A stretch of 64,000 bases of DNA, from the NCBI RefSeq assembly GCF_900149705.1, contig NZ_LT703001.1, positions 2,356,001 to 2,420,000 on the forward strand, in the 5' to 3' direction. This stretch comes from Sphingorhabdus sp. Alg231-15 (GTDB lineage: Bacteria > Pseudomonadota > Alphaproteobacteria > Sphingomonadales > Sphingomonadaceae). Below the pieces are notes generated by a model. That model did no database searches. It had not been told where the DNA came from and saw only the letters and a list, made by a program, of their open reading frames with translations. The translations under genes were made by a program, and so were the position numbers. This document shows positions 51,231 through 58,985 of the stretch, piece by piece. Numbering within the stretch: position 1 is the first letter of the stretch; the number at the start of each line of letters is the position of its first letter.

Positions 51231-51320
51231 GGAGTCGTGGCAGAGTGGTCGATCGCGCACGCTTGGAAAGCGTGTATAGGGTTAAACCTATCGAGGGTTC
51301 GAATCCCTCCGACTCCGCCA
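51231..51320 (+). tRNA. tRNA-Ser (anticodon GGA)
   Basis: A 90-base class II tRNA. Acceptor stem GGAGTCG/CGACTCC, discriminator G, encoded CCA (51318-51320). Anticodon stem CACGC/GCGTG with loop TTGGAAA, giving GGA, which reads UCC and UCU serine codons. A long variable arm (TATAGGGTTAAACCTA) and T loop TTCGAAT are present. No promoter is obvious in the 100 bases upstream. Confidence 0.98.
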
Positions 51321-51366
51321 TTTCAGTTTGGCAACATGAATAGCGCCAAGGCTTGAAATCCCTTTA

Positions 51367-51479
51367 TCATCGTTCGACAATGGCGATCGCGTCAATTTCT
51401 GCGCCACTTGCCAAGCGGATTGGCTCTCATTCGTGACAAACAGCCGGAGTCTCTCGGCCAATTTGTGCCTTGCCCAATG
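51367..51479 (-). pseudogene. Decayed RidA-like 3' fragment
   Basis: Reading the minus strand gives IRLASGAEIDAIAIVER and a stop, which matches the closing strand of RidA/YjgF proteins (RLAxGAxIEIDAIA). Directly upstream in the same frame is KAQIGRETPAVCHE, again RidA-like, interrupted by a TGA at about 51422. No start or N-terminal domain is visible. It lies 47 bases after tRNA-Ser, a common place for gene remnants. Short length limits certainty. Confidence 0.5.
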
Positions 51480-51572
51480 ATAGGGACAATTACGGATTAC
51501 CGTGCTGCGCGCGCGAGGTCATATGTGCCGGACCATCAAGATCGGGAAGAATAGCCCAAGAGGAAATTCAAC

Positions 51573-52160
51573 ATGTCCGTTTCGACAAAAGGCCCCGCAG
51601 CACCCGCCCCCAAAGAGAGTCACGATTTGATCGTGAGCAAGAGCATTCCAATGACCACCCGCACTGGTTTTGAATTTCATGTGCGGCCGGTTGCACCATC
51701 CGATGAAGAGGCTCTGGCCGAATTTTTCAATCATGTGACCAGAGATGACCTGCGCTTCCGCTTTCTCTCTCCGATCCCGGAAGTGGGCAAGGAGTTGCTA
51801 TCTTATCTGATCAATGTGGATCACGATCATAAAGAAGATTTTCTGGCACTCGACATTGATGACAAGACCATCATCGCCAGTGCAATGATTGGCGCCAACG
51901 AGGACAAGTCGGTTGCTGAAGTCGCGATTGTTGTACGCAGCGACTACAAGCATCGCGGGATGAGCTGGACCTTCCTGGAATATGTCATCAGCGAAGCCAG
52001 GCGCAGCGGCATCAAGAAACTGCAATCGATTGAAAGCCGCGAAAATCACGCGGCAATCGAGCTGGAACGCGAAATGGGGTTTACCGCAAAAAGCTATCCT
52101 GGAGATGCGACGCTGATGCTGCTGGAATTTGACCTTACGTCCAGCAGGCCTGAAGCCTGA
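51573..52160 (+). CDS. GNAT family N-acetyltransferase
   Basis: A 195-residue acetyltransferase. FEFHVRPVAPSDEEALAEFFNHVTRDDLRFRFLSPIPE (by position about residues 29-66) is typical of the domain found attached to acyl-CoA synthetase/Pat proteins. VAIVVRSDYKHRGMSWTFLEYVISEARRSG carries the acetyl-CoA motif, with RGMS replacing RGxG. GFEx-like LEREMGFTAKSYPGD closes it. ATG follows AGGAAATTCAAC. It may acetylate protein lysines, but this is inference. Followed by the stress block. Confidence 0.88.
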   Translation: MSVSTKGPAAPAPKESHDLIVSKSIPMTTRTGFEFHVRPVAPSDEEALAEFFNHVTRDDLRFRFLSPIPEVGKELLSYLINVDHDHKEDFLALDIDDKTIIASAMIGANEDKSVAEVAIVVRSDYKHRGMSWTFLEYVISEARRSGIKKLQSIESRENHAAIELEREMGFTAKSYPGDATLMLLEFDLTSSRPEA

Positions 52161-52246
52161 TAAACGGCCAAGGGCGCGATCGGCGTCGGCGCGCGGCAAC
52201 CGGGGCTTAGTCTACGGATATCGATCCGGTTGCTTCGCAAGCCCCT

Positions 52247-52690
52247 TCACTCATCATGTTTTTCTAGCATTTTGGCCAGTGGTTCTGCCTCGTGCGGTCC
52301 AAAGGCCTTGGCGATTTCTGCGCGTAGTTTCTGGCTTGTTTCAGTCCTCAGATTTTGACGGATAACGCCCAGGGCTCGCGGTGCGGCGACCAGCACCAGA
52401 TCGATTTTGGCGTCGCGGGCGATCTGATCCATGCGCTCCGCCACCTCCCGCGCAAAACGGTCCTCCGCCTGCTGATGCAGGTCGGTCTGTTCATAGGCGC
52501 CCTTGCGCGGACTTGTGCTTTGCGAACTGCGGCCTGGCCGATCTGTACCCAGCTCGGATGACCGGGGAGACGGATTCTGATGCTCTTCCAGAAGCTCAAG
52601 GGCGGGCTTGAAAGCCTCACCGATATTGCGGAAAATAGACATGCGCGATCCATCGACCGCCACGATCAAACTACCATTGCGTATCAGCAC
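52247..52690 (-). CDS. Host attachment protein family (baeRF-like)
   Basis: A 147-residue protein matching the family annotated as 'protein required for attachment to host cells', first noted in Agrobacterium. Seen: LIVAVDGSRMSIFRN at the N-terminus, then a disordered middle (EEHQNPSPRSSELGTDRPGRSS), then RFAREVAERMDQIARDAKIDLVLVAAPRALGVIRQNL (about residues 77-113), the signature helix-strand of the family, which is related to eRF1 domain folds. The molecular role is unknown. It often lies near stress genes, as here. Confidence 0.85.
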   Translation of the reverse strand: MLIRNGSLIVAVDGSRMSIFRNIGEAFKPALELLEEHQNPSPRSSELGTDRPGRSSQSTSPRKGAYEQTDLHQQAEDRFAREVAERMDQIARDAKIDLVLVAAPRALGVIRQNLRTETSQKLRAEIAKAFGPHEAEPLAKMLEKHDE

Positions 52691-52962
52691 TTCTGTTTCC
52701 TGTATTTGAGTTTAGGCCCTATGCTGCGTTCAAGATACAGCATGTTACAAGCTACGTCACGATAACATATAATTACGACGACCGGGGCCGCTACTGCGAT
52801 AGGTATTGTTACGGATGAAGCTCTTGAAAGTGCAGGATATCAAAACAGTTCAGACGGCCTGACGGCCATGCTCCGAACAAATACGTAAAGACAAATCACA
52901 TCGGCTTCTGGAATTTGGGTCATCTCGTTTCAATCCACAACGTGATCCGATGGGAGTAAATC
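52691..52962. other. Divergent promoter region
   Basis: 272 bases between divergent genes with no ORF of coding character. It includes TACGTA at 52882-52887 and GCTACGTCAC near 52751. Confidence 0.5.
52882..52887. promoter_or_regulatory. TACGTA motif upstream of lipoprotein gene (FixJ-like box)
   Basis: TACGTA within AATACGTAAAG, 76 bases upstream of the lipoprotein start. The known FixJ core is GTAMGTAG. Same hexamer at 53585 and twice at 56651. Confidence 0.4.
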
Positions 52963-53556
52963 ATGCCCCTCTTGCCTGACCTTTGTAAACGCACCATCAG
53001 GACTGTAGCGCTGATGCTCACTTTTGTGCTTGTCGCCTGCGCAACTGCCACGCCTTATCAACCGAATATTTCGGGGCAAAGAGTATCTGGCGGCTATTCC
53101 GATACCCGCATCGCCGATGACCATTATCGGGTGGACTTCGCCGGGAATTTTTTTACCTCGCGTGATCGTGTCGAAGGCTATTTGCTTTACCGAGCAGCAG
53201 AACTCACCGATCAGAATGGCTATGACTGGTTCATGCTAATTGATCACCGGACCGAACGCGACCGCCGTACCTATGTTGATCGCTCTCCGCGCTATGACCC
53301 CTGGTACGGGACCGGTTATCTCTATTGGCAACCGCATTGGCGCTATTATCGCGGCAATGGCTGGACCACCTGGCATCCGCATTTTGGCCGTCGGTTCTGG
53401 ACCTATGATGTTGATGTGCGAACCGTCGAAAAATTTGAAGCCCATGCCGAGATAAAAATGGGCCGCGGGCCGATGCCGGAAGATGGCCAGAAGATATTTA
53501 ACGCTCGTCAGGTTCTGGTTGATCTGGCGCCGACGATCGAGTGGCCGAAAAGCTAG
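52963..53556 (+). CDS. CC0125/CC1285-type lipoprotein
   Basis: A 197-residue lipoprotein. Signal peptide with lipobox FVLVAC; Cys26 would be lipidated, and it is followed by ATATPYQPN, the characteristic opening of this alphaproteobacterial family. The mature part holds GGYSDTRIADDHYRVDFAGNFFTSRDRVEGYLLYRAAELT (by position about residues 43-82). A Trp/Tyr/His-rich stretch (YLYWQPHWRYYRGNGWTTWH) comes next. It is likely anchored in the outer membrane. Function unknown. Confidence 0.87.
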   Translation: MPLLPDLCKRTIRTVALMLTFVLVACATATPYQPNISGQRVSGGYSDTRIADDHYRVDFAGNFFTSRDRVEGYLLYRAAELTDQNGYDWFMLIDHRTERDRRTYVDRSPRYDPWYGTGYLYWQPHWRYYRGNGWTTWHPHFGRRFWTYDVDVRTVEKFEAHAEIKMGRGPMPEDGQKIFNARQVLVDLAPTIEWPKS

Positions 53557-53584
53557 TTGCAGATCGATTCAGCCTAGTGACAAT

Positions 53585-53590
53585 TACGTA
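53585..53590. promoter_or_regulatory. TACGTA motif upstream of DUF883 gene (FixJ-like box)
   Basis: The palindrome ATTACGTAAT surrounds it, 61 bases before the start of the DUF883 gene. Confidence 0.4.
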
Positions 53591-53650
53591 ATGACCATGG
53601 ATCTCGAGAGGCATATTTTCGCTGGCAACACTAAAAAAGGAGTGAGAAAA

Positions 53651-54013
53651 ATGAACAAAGAAGCAACCCTGAGCCATCCTCAGCATGACCATGATTATGG
53701 CAGTCAGATCGCAGTTATCCGCAGCGATCTGGAACGTCTGCAAGGTGATATTCGCAAGTTGAAGGACGATGTCGCTGAAGATGCCTCGGAACGGATGAAG
53801 CAATTCACTGAACAGGCAACCGAAACGCTCAAGGAAAAGGGCGAAGAGCTGCGAGAGCGTGGTGCAGAATTGCGCGAAGCAAGCGAACAAAGAAAAGAGG
53901 CAATTGCCAACGAGGTTCAGCAACATCCTTTTGCCAGCGTGCTGGCGGCAACGGGTGCGGGCCTGGCGATTGGTGCGCTGGCCATGTGGGCACAAAATGG
54001 GGTTAAACCCTGA
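53651..54013 (+). CDS. DUF883/ElaB-like inner-membrane anchored protein
   Basis: A 120-residue protein. A hydrophilic coiled coil (about residues 18-88: RSDLERLQGDIRKLKDDV and ERMKQFTEQATETLKEKGEEL) is followed by the DUF883 signature VQQHPFASVLAATGAGLAIGALA and a short C-terminal membrane helix. E. coli relatives (ElaB, YqjD) anchor ribosomes or the cytoplasm to the membrane in stationary phase. AAGGAGTGAG precedes ATG 53651. Confidence 0.88.
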   Translation: MNKEATLSHPQHDHDYGSQIAVIRSDLERLQGDIRKLKDDVAEDASERMKQFTEQATETLKEKGEELRERGAELREASEQRKEAIANEVQQHPFASVLAATGAGLAIGALAMWAQNGVKP

Positions 54014-54106
54014 CTTCCTAAACCCAGGCTTCCGAAACCCTGAATGCTACGTCGAATCAAAGTCTGACAGCCGATAGATATGTCGGGGCCGCAATAGCGC
54101 GGCAAG

Positions 54107-54295
54107 CTAGGCGATATCTTCGTTGGGTATAGGATATTCCGGTGGACGTTCGCCCGGCTGCTCAGGTTTAGGGGCCGGTGTTTCCGGTGATCCCGGGTCG
54201 CTAATCCGATCTGGATCAAGCGGCGGTGTCTCCGATGGCTGAGGGGTAGGGAATTCGTCCGGTCGTCCGGGCTCTTGTTGCGCATGATTGGTCAT
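54107..54295 (-). CDS. Small Pro-rich protein
   Basis: A 62-residue protein with about one-quarter Pro and many acidic residues (RPDEFPTPQPSETPPLDPDR, GERPPEYPIPNEDIA). No signal peptide or membrane segment. Start supported by AAGGAGCTCCCA before ATG 54295. Family not recognised; such proteins are common in sphingomonads and are probably disordered. It lies downstream of fixJ-fixL on the same strand, 73 bases from fixJ. Confidence 0.65.
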   Translation of the reverse strand: MTNHAQQEPGRPDEFPTPQPSETPPLDPDRISDPGSPETPAPKPEQPGERPPEYPIPNEDIA

Positions 54296-54367
54296 TGGGA
54301 GCTCCTTCCATTGCCGCGCCAATGTCTCTCGCGGTCCCAATGAGCGCTATCCGCAGATATACCTAAG

Positions 54368-55009
54368 TCAGTGCTGCGTCGGCTTGGCAGCCAATGTGTC
54401 ACCAGCCTCGGCTGCAAACCCTATCCTTAGCGCTTCAGCCAGACTCCGCACGCGCAGCTTCTCCATCATGTTGGCGCGATAAATCTCGACCGTACGGGGC
54501 GATATACCAAGATCATAGGCAATGGTCTTATTGGGATAACCGGTCATAAGGCCATCCAGTACATCGCGTTCGCGTCCGGTCAGACAGGCCAAGCGAACCT
54601 GCGCTTCCGATGATGCCATTTCCTTCAGTTCGTCATTTTCCAGACGTTCAAAAGCCTCTTCCATGGCGGCCAAAAGCGCTTCTTTCTCATAGGGCTTTTC
54701 AAGAAAATTGATCGCGCCTGCACGCATCGCTTGCACCGCAATTTCGACATCGCCATGACCGGTCAGGATGACGACCGGCATGTCAATGCCTTGCTTGACC
54801 ATCTCCTGCTGAACTTCCAGCCCGCTCATCTCGGGCATCCGGACATCCAGCAATACGCAGCCACGCTCCGCATTTTTTGCAAGCTTCAGAAAGGCGACAC
54901 CCGATTCCACCGGCCGGACCTGAAATCCGGCATGGCGCAGCATGAACGCAGCGGAACGGCGTACGGCATCATCATCATCCACAACATAGACCAGGCGTTC
55001 ATTCGACAT
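54368..55009 (-). CDS. fixJ: FixJ-family response regulator
   Basis: A 213-residue NarL/FixJ-type regulator. Receiver domain 1-120: VVDDDDAVRRSA, phospho-acceptor Asp55 (LLDVRMPEMSGLE), Thr in ILTGHGD, Lys in FLEKPYEKE. LuxR-type HTH at about residues 143-200: LTGRERDVLDGLMTGYPNKTIA and LGISPRTVEIYRANMMEKL. It overlaps the kinase gene by 11 bases. In rhizobia FixJ activates fixK and other microoxic genes; local FixJ-like boxes are proposed. Confidence 0.92.
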   Translation of the reverse strand: MSNERLVYVVDDDDAVRRSAAFMLRHAGFQVRPVESGVAFLKLAKNAERGCVLLDVRMPEMSGLEVQQEMVKQGIDMPVVILTGHGDVEIAVQAMRAGAINFLEKPYEKEALLAAMEEAFERLENDELKEMASSEAQVRLACLTGRERDVLDGLMTGYPNKTIAYDLGISPRTVEIYRANMMEKLRVRSLAEALRIGFAAEAGDTLAAKPTQH

Positions 55010-56531
55010 TAAATTGCTCCTCGGCTGCTTTTAACAGGAATATGCGGAAAATCGTGCCCCCTTTCGGATTGGGTTCGGCGTATATCTTGCCTTCATGTGC
55101 CTCGACAATGGTGCGGCAAATGGACAGACCCAGTCCCATGCCGCCGCCCTTTGTCGTGGCAAAGGGCTGGAAAAGCTGGTCGGCCATTTCCGGATCAATG
55201 CCGCTTCCGGTATCGGAAATTGCGATTTCAACTCGGTTATTGGGCGCAGATTGGACACTGATGCCAAGCTGTTTGACGGGACTGTCGACCATGGCCTCAA
55301 TCGCGTTGCGCATCAGGTTGACCATTACCTGTTGTATCTGCACGCGGTCTGCAAAAACATGATTGGTATCAGGATCGATGTTGGTCTTGCATTCAATACC
55401 TTTGTCATAGGCGCCAACCAGGCCCAACGTCATGGCATCTTCAACCATTTGGGCGATCGACAATATCTGCCGGTTGATCTCGCCCTTGGCGACAAACTCG
55501 CGCAGTCGCCTGACAATGGTTCCTGCGCGCAGGCTCTCTGACACACTTTCCTGCAATGCCTCATATAGCAGTGCCTTGTTGGCATCCGCGCCTTGATCAA
55601 GCAAATCGCGTGCCGCCGAAAGATAGTTGGCAATCGCGGTGAGAGGTTGATTCACCTCATGGGCGAGCGCGGAGGCCAGGGATCCAACCGCGCTGAGCCG
55701 GGATGCATGCATGAGATCCTCTTGCAGCGCCTGTAACTCCGCCTCGGTTGTTTTCTGTTTTGTCAAATCAACAATGAAACCGGTGAATAGGCAATGATCA
55801 GCGGTTTTTGCTTCTCCGACTTCCAGCCTTATGGGAAATATCGTGCCATCCTTCTTTTGAGCTTCAACCGTTCGGCCGATGCCGATAATTTGTTTTTCAC
55901 CTGTGCGCAGATAGCGTTCCAGATAACCGTCATGCGCGTCGCGGTGAGGGGAGGGCATCAACATGCTGACATTTTTGTCCAGCATTTCTGATTCCTGATA
56001 CCCGAACAGATCTTCGGCTGCGATATTGAAAGACTTGATCAGGCCACGCTCATTAATGACCACCATGGCATCGGGAACGGTGGCGAGCGTTGATTCCAAT
56101 ATTGCATTGGATCGTTCAGCGGAATCCAGTGCGCTTTGCCATTCAGAAACATCGCGCGAGGTTATCACTGCCGCGTTGATCGTCCCATCCTCGTCTGAAA
56201 GCGCCGCCAGCCGGCATTCCATAAGATGGATGGTGCCATTGACTCCATTCAGCTCTACGCGAAAAGGTTCGCTAATCTCACCCCCATTGCCGCTGAGCAA
56301 TTTTTTGAAGGCTTCCCTGTATATGCGCTGATAGGGGCGGGAAATCAGGGTCAGCGGAGCGCCTTCCGGAAGGTCTTCAAGGCGCGCAACTCCGATTTTC
56401 GCCAGACCGGCCTGATTCATGTCTATAAGTTTGAGATTGCGATCAACAATTGCAATGCATTCAGGAAGAGTGGCCAGCACAGCTTCGAGATAATCCTGAC
56501 GGTCGGCCGTGACAGTCATGTCTTCGCGCAT
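54999..56531 (-). CDS. fixL: FixL-type heme PAS sensor histidine kinase
   Basis: A 510-residue soluble kinase: PAS1 (about 15-130), PAS2 (about 140-260), HisKA with His291 in LASALAHEVNQPLTAI, and HATPase with N-box LMRNAIEAM and G-boxes DTGSGIDP and GGGMGLGLSI. PAS2 matches the heme domain of FixL: LMPSPHRDAHDGYLERY and QIIGIGRTVEAQKKDGTIFP. The heme ligand His200 and distal Arg206 and Arg220 fall at the same numbers as in Bradyrhizobium FixL, so oxygen sensing is expected. AAGGA precedes the ATG. There are no membrane segments. Confidence 0.92.
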   Translation of the reverse strand: MREDMTVTADRQDYLEAVLATLPECIAIVDRNLKLIDMNQAGLAKIGVARLEDLPEGAPLTLISRPYQRIYREAFKKLLSGNGGEISEPFRVELNGVNGTIHLMECRLAALSDEDGTINAAVITSRDVSEWQSALDSAERSNAILESTLATVPDAMVVINERGLIKSFNIAAEDLFGYQESEMLDKNVSMLMPSPHRDAHDGYLERYLRTGEKQIIGIGRTVEAQKKDGTIFPIRLEVGEAKTADHCLFTGFIVDLTKQKTTEAELQALQEDLMHASRLSAVGSLASALAHEVNQPLTAIANYLSAARDLLDQGADANKALLYEALQESVSESLRAGTIVRRLREFVAKGEINRQILSIAQMVEDAMTLGLVGAYDKGIECKTNIDPDTNHVFADRVQIQQVMVNLMRNAIEAMVDSPVKQLGISVQSAPNNRVEIAISDTGSGIDPEMADQLFQPFATTKGGGMGLGLSICRTIVEAHEGKIYAEPNPKGGTIFRIFLLKAAEEQFNVE

Positions 56532-56650
56532 TGCGCAACATCCTTATGAAATTCATGCTCCCGTACAGGCTCAATAGTACATGATTTTCTGATCATTCCG
56601 AACTCCAAAAATCTTGAGAAAGCTACGCGCCAGAAAGCAAAAGCTGGAAA

Positions 56651-56666
56651 TACGTAAAACTACGTA
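56651..56666. promoter_or_regulatory. Double TACGTA box upstream of hsp20 (FixJ-like)
   Basis: TACGTA-AAAC-TACGTA, two palindromic hexamers with starts exactly 10 bases apart (one helical turn), in the divergent region between fixL and hsp20. The second is followed by G, giving TACGTAG, seven of eight bases of the reported FixJ core GTAMGTAG. Confidence 0.5.
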
Positions 56667-56758
56667 GGGAACACCACTGATTTTGCCTCCCGGATAAAGA
56701 TAATATTTCTTGTGATTGAAACGGACAGAGAGATTCGAGACAAAGCGAGGACGAGCAG

Positions 56759-57286
56759 ATGACCAAGAAAAAATCGAAATTACCAGCCCAATCAAGCGGC
56801 TCAGCCAGCAGCACCCGGCGCATCAATGTGCCGGTTCAGGCGAGCAATGTCTGGGAACCGCTCAACCGGTTGCGTGACGAGTTTGACCGGATGTTTGACG
56901 AAACACCAGGCAATGCTTTCGGCTCCAGAATGTTGCAGAAATTTTATGATACGGCCGATCCGGTGGTCGAATTGCGCGACAAAAAGGACGAATATGAGTT
57001 GGTCGCCGAAGTGCCGGGCATGAGCAGTGAAGACATTGAAGTAAAGCTCTCCGACGGCATACTCCGTTTGTCCGGTGAAAAATCCGAAGGCCATGAAGAG
57101 GAAGGTGAAAGTTTCATGTTTTCCGAACGGCACTACGGTATGTTTGAACGGGCAATCAAACTGCCGGATGGTATTGATCATAAAAAAATCAGCGCGGACG
57201 CCAAAGATGGCCTGTTGACGGTCCATCTTCCCAAAAGTGTCGAAGCGCTGAAGAAGGAACGCAAGATCCCGATCAACGCCGCTTAG
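56759..57286 (+). CDS. Hsp20/alpha-crystallin small heat-shock protein
   Basis: A 175-residue ATP-independent chaperone that holds unfolding proteins. N-terminal region WEPLNRLRDEFDRMFDETPGN, alpha-crystallin domain from about residue 65 (VVELRDKKDEYELVAEVPGM), LRLSGEKSEGHEEEGESFMFSERHYGMFERAIKLP region, and the conserved AXXXDGLLTV-like ISADAKDGLLTVHLPK near residues 146-161. It ends in KKERKIPINAA, with the I-x-I motif. Promoter holds two TACGTA boxes. Confidence 0.94.
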   Translation: MTKKKSKLPAQSSGSASSTRRINVPVQASNVWEPLNRLRDEFDRMFDETPGNAFGSRMLQKFYDTADPVVELRDKKDEYELVAEVPGMSSEDIEVKLSDGILRLSGEKSEGHEEEGESFMFSERHYGMFERAIKLPDGIDHKKISADAKDGLLTVHLPKSVEALKKERKIPINAA

Positions 57287-57340
57287 CTAGCGGGTTGAGG
57301 AGGTACGCAGGTCGCCTTTCCATCCCTTCAAGCGCCCTTT

Positions 57341-57362
57341 CCCCCCCCCACCCCCCCCGGGG
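57341..57362. repeat. C-rich homopolymer tract
   Basis: Nine C, one A, eight C and then four G between hsp20 and the Usp gene. Such tracts are prone to slippage in replication and to sequencing error. The Usp ATG is about 60 bases further on, so tract length could alter the spacing of upstream control elements. Confidence 0.85.
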
Positions 57363-57424
57363 CGCAATAAGCAGGGAGGGCGGCCTGCACCCGTTTTTCT
57401 AACCTGATGGGATAGTTTCTAAAT

Positions 57425-58267
57425 ATGGCTGACACAAAAATGACTAGTAAACCCATCCTTCTGGCGACTGATATGACAGCGCGCTGTGATCGGGCCTTTG
57501 ATCGCGCGCTGATGCTGGCGAAGACATGGGGTACGCGCCTGATCGTGGTCCACGTACTAGACCCCAAACAAGCGAAGAAAAAAGGACTGGTGCCGAAAGA
57601 GGCGCGAATCCAGCTGGAAGAGGAATTGCCCGAAACAGATGTGGATGTGGAATTCGTCATCCAAATGGGAAATGTCGGGGAGCTGGTGATAGAGACCGCC
57701 AAGCGGGAACGCTGCGGCATGATCGTAACCGGTGTTGCTCATTATGATGGGTTCACTGATGTCTTCCTGGGATCACCGGTGGACCATATTGTTCGTCACG
57801 CCGATGTTCCGGTGCTGATCATCAAGCGCAAGCCGGTCAAACCCTATAGCAGCATATTGATCGCGACCGACTTTTCCGATTGTTCAATGACGGCTCTCAA
57901 TAGCGCTGCGGAACTATTTCCGCAGGTGCCGCTCCATCTCGTTCACGCCTATAACCTGCCCTATAGTGGCTGGCTGAAATCCGATCAGGTCGCACAGGAT
58001 ATCGGTTCTGAAGAAGCCAAATCAATGGAGCGGTTTTTGGCTCAGACAACAATCGATAATGCCACGTTCAACCGCCTCGAGGCTTCCAATGAAAAAGGTG
58101 AACTAGGGGTTGTGCTGTTCAAAAAGATCAAGGAAGTGAAATCTGATCTGGTGGTACTGGGAACGCACGGCAAAAGCGGTTTCATGCGCGCCAGCATGGG
58201 CAATAATGCACGGGTTTTGTTGGGATGGTTGAAACAGGATGTGATGATGGTGCGCGACCCGCAATAA
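57425..58267 (+). CDS. Universal stress protein, two tandem UspA domains
   Basis: A 280-residue cytosolic protein. Domain one (residues 7-137) has ILLATDMTARCDRAFDRA and TGVAHYDGFTDVFLGSPVDHIVRHADVPVLII; domain two (142-278) has ILIATDFSDCSMTALNSA and LGTHGKSGFMRASMGNNARVLL. The ATP-binding G-2x-G-9x-G motif is recognisable in domain two but altered in domain one. It is typical of stress or low-oxygen regulons, and follows hsp20 on the same strand. Confidence 0.92.
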   Translation: MADTKMTSKPILLATDMTARCDRAFDRALMLAKTWGTRLIVVHVLDPKQAKKKGLVPKEARIQLEEELPETDVDVEFVIQMGNVGELVIETAKRERCGMIVTGVAHYDGFTDVFLGSPVDHIVRHADVPVLIIKRKPVKPYSSILIATDFSDCSMTALNSAAELFPQVPLHLVHAYNLPYSGWLKSDQVAQDIGSEEAKSMERFLAQTTIDNATFNRLEASNEKGELGVVLFKKIKEVKSDLVVLGTHGKSGFMRASMGNNARVLLGWLKQDVMMVRDPQ

Positions 58268-58287
58268 TGCGAAGCCAGCGATCCGCT

Positions 58288-58902
58288 TCAGCCTTTATCA
58301 GCATATAAAAGCCGCCCGCTACCGAGCCGGCGGAGAATCTGGTCAAGGTCGGTTTGCGAAAAAGCAAAGCAGCCCTGGCTGCGGCCTATCTTCCCGTGTT
58401 TACTCACCATCTTGTCATCGACATACCATGCGCCGTGGATGACTATAGCCCGCTGATAAGCCATGTTGTTGCTTGGTTCGAGCCCATCCAGGCGGCGGGA
58501 CCGTCCGTGTTTCCCGACATAGGCCGCCGCCGTCCTGTAGCTGCCACCAGAGGAGGCTTCGGAGCCCGGCACATTGGAAAATTCTTGCAACCATCCGGTA
58601 TGCTTCTTGTCCGACCCCTTGCCATGGGCCACCAGCAAAGAGGTCGTACGGCCATTCATCATATCAACAAGGTGGAAGCGGGGTTTGGCTGAATGCTGAC
58701 CATAGTCGGCAATTCCGATAACATCTTTATGTTTGATAGATGTGTCATGCGTTGCCAGCGCCGCTTTTGCCTTTGCAAGCAATTTGGGATCAAGCAAGGA
58801 CGGGGTCTTGGCTATTGCAGGCAGAGTTGGCGACAATAATGTGCCCACACTGGTACCGAGTCCAATCAGGCCCGTTTTTAATATCGTTCTGCGTTTCATC
58901 AT
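58288..58902 (-). CDS. Murein L,D-transpeptidase catalytic domain protein (YkuD_2 type)
   Basis: A 204-residue exported protein. The N-terminus MMKRRTILKTGLIGLGTSVG has a twin Arg and hydrophobic core. Catalytic region: VIHGAWYVDD, then KIGRSQGCFAFS, giving His...Ser-x-Gly-Cys as in L,D-transpeptidases; Cys is the nucleophile. DVIGIADYGQHSAKPRFHLVDM fits the PF13645 group. It would act on peptidoglycan in the periplasm. Divergent from the second L,D-transpeptidase, 83 bases away. Confidence 0.85.
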   Translation of the reverse strand: MMKRRTILKTGLIGLGTSVGTLLSPTLPAIAKTPSLLDPKLLAKAKAALATHDTSIKHKDVIGIADYGQHSAKPRFHLVDMMNGRTTSLLVAHGKGSDKKHTGWLQEFSNVPGSEASSGGSYRTAAAYVGKHGRSRRLDGLEPSNNMAYQRAIVIHGAWYVDDKMVSKHGKIGRSQGCFAFSQTDLDQILRRLGSGRLLYADKG

Positions 58903-58985
58903 CAAGATCTAACAGAATCCGCGGTTTTTGCGATTATGTAGATATACTTATTGTGGGAAGGAACCGCTGACGAAACAAGGGATGG

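Noticed and set aside
51231-51573. tRNA-Ser as a prophage or island attachment site
   Set aside because: No integrase gene and no second copy of the tRNA 3' end were seen; only a decayed RidA fragment lies beside it.
57341-57362. C/G tract as a transcription terminator
   Set aside because: The CCCCGGGG-type pairing is too short relative to the tract and no T-run follows.
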